Shown in pieces: positions 57,501-64,000 of a DNA stretch of 64,000 bases; within the stretch, counting starts at the first letter, position 1, and the number at the start of each line of letters is the position of its first letter. The notes beneath the pieces are model-generated. The model did no database searches and was not told where the DNA came from. It saw only the letters and a list, made by a program, of their open reading frames with translations. Position numbers and translations under genes: made by a program. The stretch covers positions 38,984-102,983 of the forward strand of contig NJIE01000010.1 in assembly GCA_002213445.1 (NCBI GenBank), read 5' to 3'. Origin of the DNA: Xenophilus sp. AP218F. Its GTDB lineage: Bacteria; Pseudomonadota; Gammaproteobacteria; Burkholderiales; Chromobacteriaceae.

Positions 57501-58039
57501 GCCTGGCGCGGCGGCTGCGCCGGCGGCCGGGGCCGCAGCCGCGCATCATCGGCTACACCGCCGACGCCCGGCCCGGCAACCTGCGCCAGGCTCTGGACGC
57601 CGGCATGGATAGCTGCCTGGTCAAGCCGGTCAACATCCAGCAGCTGGCCGCCGCGCTGGCGGCCTCCCAGACATCCGACGCCGCGCCGGAACGACTGGGC
57701 GCGCTGCGAGCCAGCGTCGCCGGCCTGGGTTTGTCCGACATCGCCCGCCAGCAATTCATCGACCTGCTGCAAGAAAGCAATCGGCAGGACTTGCAAGCGC
57801 TGCGCCAGGCCGCCGAACAGGCCGACTTTGCGCAAATGGCGGCGCTGACGCACAAGCTGATGGGCGCCGCGCGCATGATTCAGGACCAGGAAACGCAGGC
57901 CCTGTGCGAATGCCTGCAGGACAGCGTGGCGCAGCAGGCGCTGGCCGACTGCCGCAGCCTGATCGACGACTTGGCGCAGGCCATCGCCGAATGCCACGTC
58001 ATGCTGGAGCAGGCGCGCCAGACAGGCAGCGAGGCTTGA
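54548..58039 (+). CDS. BvgS/EvgS/RocS-type hybrid sensor histidine kinase
   Basis: The 1163-residue inner-membrane phosphorelay kinase has a signal peptide, two tandem periplasmic solute-binding (Venus flytrap) domains at about 50-270 and 285-515, a TM helix at about 530-549, and a PAS-like linker. It then has a HisKA domain with H693 (IISHEIRTPMN), an ATPase domain with GTGLGLWI, a receiver with D975 (VVISDCFMPGLDG), and a C-terminal Hpt domain with H1102 (THKLMGAARM). This is the full unorthodox BvgS architecture. The sensor half is lower in G+C than the kinase half. It overlaps its cognate response-regulator gene by 14 bp. Confidence 0.94.
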   Translation: MRRASLAALGLLLALLAGPARTETETAPLLLHLHGAEVDDNLERRRPLLRVGMVLDEYIPYYVRRDSRQLEGVTADYLTLIGHRLRQHVEAVAFRRKPEALQALRAGDIDLLAGNMSDLAPGLVASRSYFPNRIVEVKRIEDADTARPRVAIGQHNAWADAIPRLYPGSTLQYYENGLQALQAVAFGQADLYIGNPTEANFLINQLSLENLEIANYSLLEDDPFVFLLRRDNSQLLAALNQSLSSLPNRVDLEIQKRWQGGPEHYNIRRQIKMSASEMAWIRANPVVRYAVPSDLYPLAFKTSKDARPEGMAIDLLRKIARLTGLHFIEATQSGNLQQIDFSKREVDIVPNLAVTDSRRQIMLLSTPYVQSLWGIITRRDESGIHSLADLAYKKVAIIRNSAARDVIADTAVRQHIQFVEAPDMLSTFRLLAQHKVDANINSLLVANAIVRNGGLGQFKVIGTASQTPLGIAVATNRSLPILAEIINKAILAIPQEELDQLRVEWVNSKTSAMHIGLNRLNDRNYEMLIRILATSLLLLLLLVAYRARRNWLQQRMLRERLDTLGRLVDQLPFALFIKLPGSGVELSNPPYRELHAKVGNDALHALQTELVGRVRRDNAATRMEGQIANAEGPQDLLLWAKPFATVTQDQGAVLGGWFDISPLKRSERALEQAKNDAESANRAKTTFLAIISHEIRTPMNAILGLLELELKKAPNDNLCASFQAAASLLHLLDGILDQAKIEAGQLSIAPHPAQPWRMLASLAAIYGPIAKENGLELQLRTDPDLPRCLFMDEKRVGQILGNMLGNAVKFTERGYVRIDCVWQPQADDAGVLRVEVSDSGRGISEEAQAHIFDAYAQEQPAGKAGTGLGLWICANLIRQMDGEISLSSRLGEGTCVRVAIPALLCSEAAGEPPPPALPWIDPALSVLVVDDHPANRLLLEQQLRFIGLDNVLCLASAEEALALLERERRDVVISDCFMPGLDGFGLARRLRRRPGPQPRIIGYTADARPGNLRQALDAGMDSCLVKPVNIQQLAAALAASQTSDAAPERLGALRASVAGLGLSDIARQQFIDLLQESNRQDLQALRQAAEQADFAQMAALTHKLMGAARMIQDQETQALCECLQDSVAQQALADCRSLIDDLAQAIAECHVMLEQARQTGSEA

Positions 58040-58201
58040 TCATTCGATTGGCGAATATGTCTTAAAAGTAAAATTCATTATTGGCATGCAAGCCGAATCC
58101 TTATACTCATCGCATTACCGATCGCAGCGCCCTCCTTGCGATCGGGAACGCCGGCCACGGGCCGGAGTCGGACAACACAGGCAAGAAAAAGCAAACAAGC
58201 C

Positions 58202-59077
58202 ATGACTGCAAAGACCCCGTTTCAGCCGAAGAAAGCCCTGGTGGCGGAAGGCGGTGCGATGCGCGGCATTTTCGCCGCCGGCGTGCTGGACACCTTCATG
58301 GAGCAAAACCACCAGCCCTTCGATCTCGCCATCGGCGTCTCCGCCGGCTCCACCAACCTGATCGGCTACCTGGCTGGCGACTATCGCCGCAACTACCAGA
58401 TCATCACCAAACACGCCCGCAGCAAACGCTTCATGAACGTCTGGCGCTTTCTGCGCGGCGGCCATCTGTGCGACGTGCGCTGGCTGTGGCAGGCCTCGTA
58501 CCGCGACACGCCGCTGAACGTCGAACGCTATCTGCAAGGCCCCTGCCCGCTGTGGGCGGTCACCACCAACGCCGACACCGGCGAAGCCGGCTACTACCGG
58601 GTCACCGAAGCCAATATGCACTGCGTGCTGCCCGCTTCCTGCGCCATCCCGCTGGCCTACCGCGACTTCATCCGCATCAACGGCGCGCCGATGACCGACG
58701 GCGGCCTGGCCGATCCCATACCGGTCAAGCGCGCCTACGAGCAAGGCGCCCGCGACATCACCGTCATCCTGTCGCACCCGCTGGGCTACCACGAGCCGCA
58801 AGGCCACTGGCTGCGCGCGCTGCGCCCCTTTTTCAAGGAACACCCGTCGCTGTACGACAGCCTCCTGGCCTACCCCGAACGCTACAACCAGGCGCTGGCC
58901 TTCATCCAGAAGCCGCCGGCCGATTGCGCCCTGCGCATCATCGCCCCGCCCTCCAACTTCATGGTCAACAGCTTCACCACCGACCTGTCGCAGCTGAAGA
59001 TAGGCTATCAACTGGGCTGCTATCACGGCCTCAAGCACTTGTACCCGCATCGGCAGGGCCGCCGCGAAAGCGAATAA
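58202..59077 (+). CDS. Patatin-like phospholipase (YjjU-like)
   Basis: A 291-residue patatin-family acyl hydrolase. The oxyanion loop is EGGAMRGIFAAGVLD, the nucleophile Ser sits in GVSAGST, and the catalytic Asp in TDGGLADPIP. There is no signal peptide, so it is cytoplasmic. The layout (291 aa, DGGLADPIPVKRA) matches the YjjU/RssA-like subgroup of bacterial patatins rather than the ExoU toxins. The ATG at 58202 is chosen because family similarity begins there. Substrate unknown. Confidence 0.88.
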   Translation: MTAKTPFQPKKALVAEGGAMRGIFAAGVLDTFMEQNHQPFDLAIGVSAGSTNLIGYLAGDYRRNYQIITKHARSKRFMNVWRFLRGGHLCDVRWLWQASYRDTPLNVERYLQGPCPLWAVTTNADTGEAGYYRVTEANMHCVLPASCAIPLAYRDFIRINGAPMTDGGLADPIPVKRAYEQGARDITVILSHPLGYHEPQGHWLRALRPFFKEHPSLYDSLLAYPERYNQALAFIQKPPADCALRIIAPPSNFMVNSFTTDLSQLKIGYQLGCYHGLKHLYPHRQGRRESE

Positions 59078-59198
59078 GCCGCTACGGCGACAGGGATATC
59101 CCGATTTGTTACAATTGGCCGCTGGAACGCTGGCAATCCCGTGCTTTTAGCGTATTTTGCCGCCAAGTTGGCGGCCCCTTTGCTTTGAGGTAACAAGC

Positions 59199-59537
59199 AT
59201 GAGCAATTTGCCCAACTGCCCGCAGTGCAACTCCGAATACACCTACGAGGACGGCAGCCACTTCGTCTGCCCGGAATGCGCGCACGAATGGCCGCTGCAG
59301 GCGGAAGCCGCCGCGGAGGAAAAGCGCGTGGTGCGCGACGCCAACGGCAACGAACTGCAAGACGGCGACACCGTCACCGTGATCAAGGACCTGAAAGTCA
59401 AGGGTTCTTCGTCGGTGGTGAAAGTGGGCACCAAGGTGAAAAACATCCGCCTGGTGGACGGCGACCACGACATCGATTGCAAGATCGACGGCATCGGCGC
59501 GATGGGCCTCAAGTCGGAATTCGTGAAGAAAGCCTGA
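59199..59537 (+). CDS. PhnA/YjdM family zinc-ribbon protein
   Basis: A 112-residue protein with an N-terminal zinc ribbon ([21 protein letters not shown]) in which two C-x2-C pairs are visible, followed by the PhnA domain ([38 protein letters not shown]). Despite the name it is not part of phosphonate breakdown in this context. A short dyad GCCGCC-AAGTT-GGCGGC (59159-59175) lies in its leader, and GAGGTAACAAGC precedes the start. Confidence 0.93.
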   Translation: MSNLPNCPQCNSEYTYEDGSHFVCPECAHEWPLQAEAAAEEKRVVRDANGNELQDGDTVTVIKDLKVKGSSSVVKVGTKVKNIRLVDGDHDIDCKIDGIGAMGLKSEFVKKA

Positions 59538-59554
59538 TCGGCGCCCGCTCCGGA

Positions 59555-59589
59555 AAAATGCCGCCTTCCTGATGGAAAGGCGGCATTTT
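59555..59589 (+). terminator. Terminator after the phnA-like gene
   Basis: AAAATGCCGCCTTCC pairs with GGAAAGGCGGCATTTT (one bulged A) around a 4-nt loop and ends in a T-run; it lies 18 bp past the stop. Confidence 0.85.
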
Positions 59590-59638
59590 CATGTCCGGCC
59601 CAAACTGCGCCGGGCGCGAGGCCCGGCGCTTCCAGCGC

Positions 59639-59953
59639 TCAATAATGGCCTATGCACAGCGCCTGATGCAGGGAGCCTTTGACGCCATGCGGCGTTTCCG
59701 GGCGGAGGTAGTAACCAAACAGCAGCAAGATCATCAAGACAATGGAAAACGCCGCGCCAGTAGCGAAAAACTTGTCGCTCACCACGCACAGGCCAAAAGC
59801 GTAGACATAGATCGGGATGACCACCATCGCCACGTAGAAGAAAAGCCTGGTCGCCCCCACGCCGCCGGGAAGGACGATTTGCAGGGCGAATAACAAGAAC
59901 AAGGCGCTCATCGCGAGCAACAGGAACACGCACAGCTTGGCCATGAGCGTCAT
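59639..59953 (-). CDS. Small hypothetical membrane protein
   Basis: A 104-residue protein with three hydrophobic segments (about residues 5-28, 36-58 and 63-83) and a short polar C-terminus ending in GHY. The start at 59953 has a GGAGGGG site 6 nt away. It lies 177 bp downstream of the giant adhesin gene on the same strand. I do not recognise its family. Confidence 0.65.
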   Translation of the reverse strand: MTLMAKLCVFLLLAMSALFLLFALQIVLPGGVGATRLFFYVAMVVIPIYVYAFGLCVVSDKFFATGAAFSIVLMILLLFGYYLRPETPHGVKGSLHQALCIGHY

Positions 59954-60130
59954 GACAAACCCCTCCGGGCCGATGGCAAGAAAAACGGTCGGCCCAATTC
60001 ATTGGCAAAAACATCGAAACTCGCCTTGCGGCATCGCCGGCAAGACGCCAGGCAGCCCCTGCGAACGGAAGCCGCCAGACAAGCGCCAGAGCAAGCGGTC
60101 AGGCTTGCCCCGGACGCCTCTTATGGCCCA

Positions 60131-63100
60131 TTACCAACCATAGCCTACCCCCGCTCCCAGCGAATACTCGGACGCGCCGGCATACGAACCGCCCACCGTC
60201 ACCGCCACGCCGCTGGCAAGCTTGCGCTGATAGCCAATGGCCAATGCCGACTGCCCGCGATACACGCCGGTGCTGATCGCCATCCGGTTTTCGGTTTGCA
60301 TCCCAGCCACGCTGGCGGCAAGCATGGACATGGCCGTGCTCATCGCGCCTATCTTCTTCACACGGGTATCCACCACATCAAGACGCCCCCGCAGGTCGAC
60401 CACCTTCTGCTGCAGGCCATCCACCTGCGACTGCACCCCTCTCAACTGCGACATATTGACCGCATCGTGATCATGCGTCCCGGCCATCACATTGGTAATG
60501 GCGCGACGCTGCTGCTGGGAACCGACAGAAACCGTGTTCTCGCGATCCGCCACGGAGTTGGCGCCCAGCGCCACGCTATGATCCGCCTTGGCCTCCGCGT
60601 TCGCCCCCGCCGCAGTCGAATTGGCCCCGGACGCTTGGGCGACTTCCGTACTGCCGGCAGCGCTGCCTTTTCCATCGAACAACGGTTGGCCGCCGCCCAC
60701 GCCGCCACCGGCGCCGACTTCGCCGGAGCCGCCCGAACCGGCGCTGCCAGGGTCTTCCTGCACGCTGCCGCTCTCCAGCGAGCTCACCCGGCTATCCAGA
60801 TAACCCAAAGCGTCGCCCACATTGTCGTAACTCGCCCCGGTACTGAAGGTATACGTCGGCCCGCTCCACGTTCCGGATGCGCTGATGGCCGCGCCCCCAC
60901 CCGACACCATCGCCAGGGACTGATACGCGCCGTACAGTTGGCTGCCATTGACGGCATCCATGCTGTTCGCCGTCACGCTCCCCGCTTGCAGATTACCAAG
61001 AGCGGTTCCATTGATGCCTGCCAGCCGCACCGCGCTTTTATCCGCGCCGCTGTAGATCACCACATTGCTTGAACCATCCTCGTTGACCATGCCTGCGCTC
61101 TTGAGCTGGCCCAGATTGACCGCATCGGAATCTTCAATACCATTGGCAACGTTCTTCAGCCGTACCGCCGCTCCATCCGGGTTAAACGTCACCGAACCGC
61201 GGCTGACGTCATCGTATTGCACCGCAAGCCCTTGCAAAGCCGCCAAACCGGCATTGGTCGCGTTGAGCTGACGGCCCGTCACCGCTTCGCTGCTGGTTTC
61301 CGACAGCGCCGCGTCGGCCAGCCCGCTCAGCTTGCGCTGGATGCGTTCCGCCCCCTCGCCTTCGCCGCGCGTGCCGCGCACGTCGATCACCTCGCCATCC
61401 GTCGCCGCCGCGATGCTGATCTGGCGGCTGGTCGCGTCCTGGCGCACCAGCCCGCTCGCGCCGTTGTGGATATTGGTGACCTGCGCGTTCAGCTCGGTCA
61501 GGCTGTTGCTGTTGGCCACGACCCGGCCGTCCAGATTGCCCAGCGCGTCGCCTACGTTGTGGAAGGTGGTTTCGCCGAAGGTGTACGACGGCGCGGTGAA
61601 TTCTCCGGTGCCGGCGTCGTAGCTGGCCGCCGCGCCCAGAGAGGACGCCAGATGGCCGCCCAGATCCGCCACCCGGCCATTGGTCGCGTTGAGCTGACGG
61701 CCCGTCACCGCCTCGCTGCTGGTTTCCGACAGCGCCGCGTCGGCCAGCCCGCTCAGCTTGCGCTGGATGCGTTCCGCCCCCTCGCCTTCGCCGCGCGTGC
61801 CGCGCACGTCGATCACCTCGCCATCCGTCGCCGCCGCGATGCTGATCTGGCGGCTGGTCGCGTCCTGGCGCACCAGCCCGCTCGCGCCGTTGTGGATATT
61901 GGTGACCTGCGCGTTCAGCTCGGTCAGGCTGTTGCTGTTGGCCACGACCCGGCCGTCCAGATTGCCCAGCGCGTCGCCTACGTTGTGGAAGGTGGTTTCG
62001 CCGAAGGTGTAAGACGGCGCGGTGAATTCGCCGGTGCCGGCGTCGTAGCTGGCCGCCCCGCCCAGGGAAGCCGCCAGGTGGCCTCCAATCGCATCGATTC
62101 TTGTGGCTGCGGATTGCAGCTGGCTGACGTTGACCGCATCGGTAGCCGCAGCGCCCGCAGCCAGATTGGTAAGACGGCGCTGGCGAATGCCATTGCCCAA
62201 AGATACCTCGGAATCCGCAGCAACGCCTTGCAAGACCGCTGTGCCCGGGTTGTAAGCCGCCGCGGACAAGTCAGCATTGGTTGTGGAATAAGCGCCCAGC
62301 GCTACTGCGCCCTGGCCGCTGGCAAGCGCGCCCTGGCCTATCGCCAGCGAATCGATCCCGCTGGCGGCCGCGTCCTTGCCAAACGCCATCGCCCGCGTAT
62401 TCGAAGCCTTAGCGTCCCAGCCAAAAGCCTGAGCGCCTTCATGAGTGGCCCGGGCCCCCGTCCCCAAGGCGGTGGCATTCATGGCCCCGGCGCTGGCATC
62501 GTAACCCAGCGCCATGCCGCGTACGCCGGCGGCTTGGGCGTGCCAGCCTATCGCCAGCGAATCGACCCCGCTGGCAGCCGCGTCCTTGCCAAACGCCATC
62601 GCCTGCGTATTCGAAGCCTTAGCGTTCCAGCCAAAAGCCTGAGCGCCTTCATGAGTGGCCCGGGCCCCCGTCCCCAAGGCGGTGGCATTCATGGCCCCGG
62701 CGCTGGCATCGTAACCCAGCGCCATGCCGCGTACGCCGGCGGCTTGGGCGTGCCAGCCAAGCGCCACCCCGCTCTCTCCGCTGGCTTTTGCCTGCGTCCC
62801 GGCAGCCAAAGCGTCCAGCCCGCTGGCCTCGGCCTGGGAGCCTATCGCCACCGCCCGGTCTTTCGTGGCTTGGGCCAGCTTCCCCAAAGCCATGGCGGCG
62901 CCTTGGCTGGCGTTGGCCTGGCGACCCAAAGCCACCGCGTCCACGCCGGCGGCGCTGGCCCGGTCGCCCAGCGCAGTCGCCTGCAGACCCGCCGCGCTGG
63001 CTCCGTTGCCCAACGCCGTGGCATTGATGCCGCCGGCCGTCGAGTTATAACCCAGGGACATCGCATAGTCGGCCGTCGCCTTGCCCCAGCCCAGCGATAC

Positions 63101-64000
63101 CGCACCCTGGCCGCTGGCAAGCGCGCTCTGGCCTATCGCCAGCGAATCGATCCCGCTGGCGGCCGCGTTTTTGCCAAACGCCATCGCCCGGGTATTGGTG
63201 GCCTTGGCCTCTCGCCCCAGCGCCAGGGCGTCCGCATGGCTGGCCTCGGCCTGGCGACCCAAAGCCACCGCGTCCACGCCGGCGGCGCTGGTCCGGTCGC
63301 CCATCGCCACCGAACGCAAACCGCTTGCGCTCGCCACGGAGCCTAGTGCCAGCGAGGCCTCGCCCGTTCCCGCCGCTCCGCCGCCAACCGCCAAGGCGCG
63401 ATTCGCGCCCGCCTTGGCGTTCCAGCCAAAGGCCTGAGCGCCTTCATGGGTGGCATGGGAGCCGGTGCCCAGCGCGGTGGCGTTCATCGCCTCGGCCGTT
63501 GCCGCATACCCCAGCGCGACCGCGCGATCCCCGCCAGCTAGTGAGTTAAAACCAACGGCAACCGCGCTTACCGCGCTCGCCGTCGACTTGTAGCCCAAGG
63601 CAACCGCGGCTACCCCGCCCGCCGTCGAGCTGTAGCCCAGGGACATCGCATAGTTTGTAGTCGCCTTGCCCCAACCCAGCGATACCGCGCCTTGGCCGCT
63701 GGCAAGCGCGCCCTGGCCTATCGCCAGCGAATCGATCCCGCTGGCGGCCGCGCTGCTGCCAAACGCCATCGCCCGGGTATTGGTGGCCTTGGCCTCTCGC
63801 CCCAGCGCCAGGGCGTCCGCATGGCTGGCCTCGGCCTGGCGACCCAAAGCCACCGCGTCCGCGCCGGCGGCGCTGGCCCGGCCGCCCAGCGCAGTCGCCT
63901 GCAGACCCGCCGCGCTGGCTCCATTGCCCAACGCCGTGGCATTGATGCCGCCGGCCGTCGAGTTATAACCCAGGGACATCGCATAGTCGGCCGTCGCCTT
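60131..64000 (-). CDS. YadA-type trimeric autotransporter adhesin (5' end outside window)
   Basis: At least 1289 residues are visible; the frame is open to the right edge, so the signal peptide and part of the head are missing. The head is made of short YadA/Hep_Hag repeats (A-x-AxGxxA and NATALGxGA types). Stalk segments with neck motifs follow (DAVNVSQL, DAVNLGQL, DAVNMSQL). The C-terminal 70 residues are the YadA anchor (RMAISTGVYRGQSALAIGYQ, ending LGAGVGYGW). The protein forms a trimeric outer-membrane adhesin. Large DNA duplications occur inside the gene. Confidence 0.92.
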   Translation of the reverse strand, partial: KATADYAMSLGYNSTAGGINATALGNGASAAGLQATALGGRASAAGADAVALGRQAEASHADALALGREAKATNTRAMAFGSSAAASGIDSLAIGQGALASGQGAVSLGWGKATTNYAMSLGYSSTAGGVAAVALGYKSTASAVSAVAVGFNSLAGGDRAVALGYAATAEAMNATALGTGSHATHEGAQAFGWNAKAGANRALAVGGGAAGTGEASLALGSVASASGLRSVAMGDRTSAAGVDAVALGRQAEASHADALALGREAKATNTRAMAFGKNAAASGIDSLAIGQSALASGQGAVSLGWGKATADYAMSLGYNSTAGGINATALGNGASAAGLQATALGDRASAAGVDAVALGRQANASQGAAMALGKLAQATKDRAVAIGSQAEASGLDALAAGTQAKASGESGVALGWHAQAAGVRGMALGYDASAGAMNATALGTGARATHEGAQAFGWNAKASNTQAMAFGKDAAASGVDSLAIGWHAQAAGVRGMALGYDASAGAMNATALGTGARATHEGAQAFGWDAKASNTRAMAFGKDAAASGIDSLAIGQGALASGQGAVALGAYSTTNADLSAAAYNPGTAVLQGVAADSEVSLGNGIRQRRLTNLAAGAAATDAVNVSQLQSAATRIDAIGGHLAASLGGAASYDAGTGEFTAPSYTFGETTFHNVGDALGNLDGRVVANSNSLTELNAQVTNIHNGASGLVRQDATSRQISIAAATDGEVIDVRGTRGEGEGAERIQRKLSGLADAALSETSSEAVTGRQLNATNGRVADLGGHLASSLGAAASYDAGTGEFTAPSYTFGETTFHNVGDALGNLDGRVVANSNSLTELNAQVTNIHNGASGLVRQDATSRQISIAAATDGEVIDVRGTRGEGEGAERIQRKLSGLADAALSETSSEAVTGRQLNATNAGLAALQGLAVQYDDVSRGSVTFNPDGAAVRLKNVANGIEDSDAVNLGQLKSAGMVNEDGSSNVVIYSGADKSAVRLAGINGTALGNLQAGSVTANSMDAVNGSQLYGAYQSLAMVSGGGAAISASGTWSGPTYTFSTGASYDNVGDALGYLDSRVSSLESGSVQEDPGSAGSGGSGEVGAGGGVGGGQPLFDGKGSAAGSTEVAQASGANSTAAGANAEAKADHSVALGANSVADRENTVSVGSQQQRRAITNVMAGTHDHDAVNMSQLRGVQSQVDGLQQKVVDLRGRLDVVDTRVKKIGAMSTAMSMLAASVAGMQTENRMAISTGVYRGQSALAIGYQRKLASGVAVTVGGSYAGASEYSLGAGVGYGW
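61253..62104 (-). repeat. Tandem 426-bp duplication in the adhesin stalk
   Basis: Two adjacent, almost identical copies (about 61253-61678 and 61679-62104) each encode 142 residues of stalk, including GTGEFTAPSYTFGETTFHNV and the neck-like VTGRQLNATN. Only scattered base changes separate them until divergence near the end of the second copy. Confidence 0.85.
62341..62760 (-). repeat. Tandem 210-bp duplication in the adhesin head
   Basis: Two adjacent 70-residue units (62341-62550 and 62551-62760) differ at only a few bases. Each runs from the SLAIG end of one head repeat through GMALGYDASAGAMNATALGT and AQAFGW. Confidence 0.85.
63043..64000 (-). repeat. 585-bp direct repeat in the adhesin head, second copy mosaic
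   Basis: The unit beginning at 63043 recurs at 63628 (for example 63136 and 63721 read the same, as do 63181 and 63766). The second copy then switches near 63870 to match sequence around 62940, so it is a mosaic. It continues past the window edge. Confidence 0.7.

Noticed and set aside
59159..59175. Dyad in the phnA leader as a patatin-gene terminator
   Set aside because: Only a 6-bp stem with a mixed CCCCTTTGC tail; too weak, and it lies 80 bp after the patatin stop next to the phnA start.
61217..63346. A long plus-strand frame opposite the adhesin gene
   Set aside because: It simply reflects the internal repeats of the adhesin on the other strand.
62341..64000. Regular repeats suggestive of a CRISPR array
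   Set aside because: Units are 200-600 bp, lie in one coding frame and encode YadA-type head repeats; no short repeat-spacer pattern exists.

Overview
The window is high-GC, gene-dense chromosomal DNA of a betaproteobacterium. The gene set (Bpt-type leucyltransferase, RNase E with a long Ala/Glu/Pro tail, class 2 PyrD, a Cfa/Cbl-type alternate chaperone-usher cluster, a YadA-type adhesin) fits Neisseriales, most likely Chromobacterium or a close relative. That placement comes from recognising protein families, not from a search. I saw no insertion sequence, prophage, CRISPR array or rRNA operon. One tRNA gene (Asn) is present.

Layout. 1-2.6 kb (minus): LysR regulator, low-molecular-weight tyrosine phosphatase, stand-alone CheB-type methylesterase and a truncated FleR/FlrC-like response regulator. 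A divergent SBF-like transporter follows. 3.7-8.5 kb: YCII and VOC small proteins, uvrB, pbpG and a GNAT acetyltransferase. 8.5-11.4 kb: a chemoreceptor and a degenerate EAL protein. 11.6-16.5 kb (plus): sulfate import and cysteine regulation (sbp, cysT-cysW-cysA-cysB). It converges on a minus-strand cysteine-breakdown set (YheO-type regulator, L-cysteine desulfidase family protein, RidA). 19.3-23.2 kb: PAP2 phosphatase, tRNA-Asn, rne. 23.7-29.6 kb (plus): rluC, HAD phosphatase, Rieske protein, sppA, an orphan MotD, a RutE-like nitroreductase, pyrD and a glycine-zipper lipoprotein. 29.6-34.6 kb: a tightly overlapped fur-aat-bpt operon divergent from bamE-dapB and a FecCD/HmuV-type importer pair. 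34.6-39.5 kb (minus): the PrkA / YeaH / SpoVR stress module. 39.8-47 kb: PilZ, Nudix and DUF2062 genes, an acyl-CoA dehydrogenase, two DUF5610-like paralogues, dcuC and a NagD-type HAD phosphatase.

The most striking region is 47.2-58.0 kb. A minus-strand operon encodes an EAL-domain response regulator, an unrecognised 93-residue protein, and the chaperone, major pilin, usher and tip adhesin of a CFA/I (Cbl) class fimbria. Divergent from it, a BvgA/RcsB-type response regulator overlaps a BvgS/EvgS-type hybrid histidine kinase. Together these resemble the Pseudomonas RocS-RocA-RocR three-component system, here physically joined to its probable fimbrial target. The 148-bp divergent promoter region holds a perfect 14-bp palindrome, TAGGAATTTTCCTA, very close to the RcsB/BvgA recognition words. 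Base composition drops visibly across the promoter, the response regulator and the sensor half of the kinase.

The right end (60.1-64.0 kb, running off the window) is a very large trimeric autotransporter adhesin with recent internal duplications of 426, 210 and 585 bp. Two surface-adhesion systems, a chemoreceptor, PilZ and two EAL proteins make this a region rich in surface-attachment and cyclic-di-GMP functions set among housekeeping genes.
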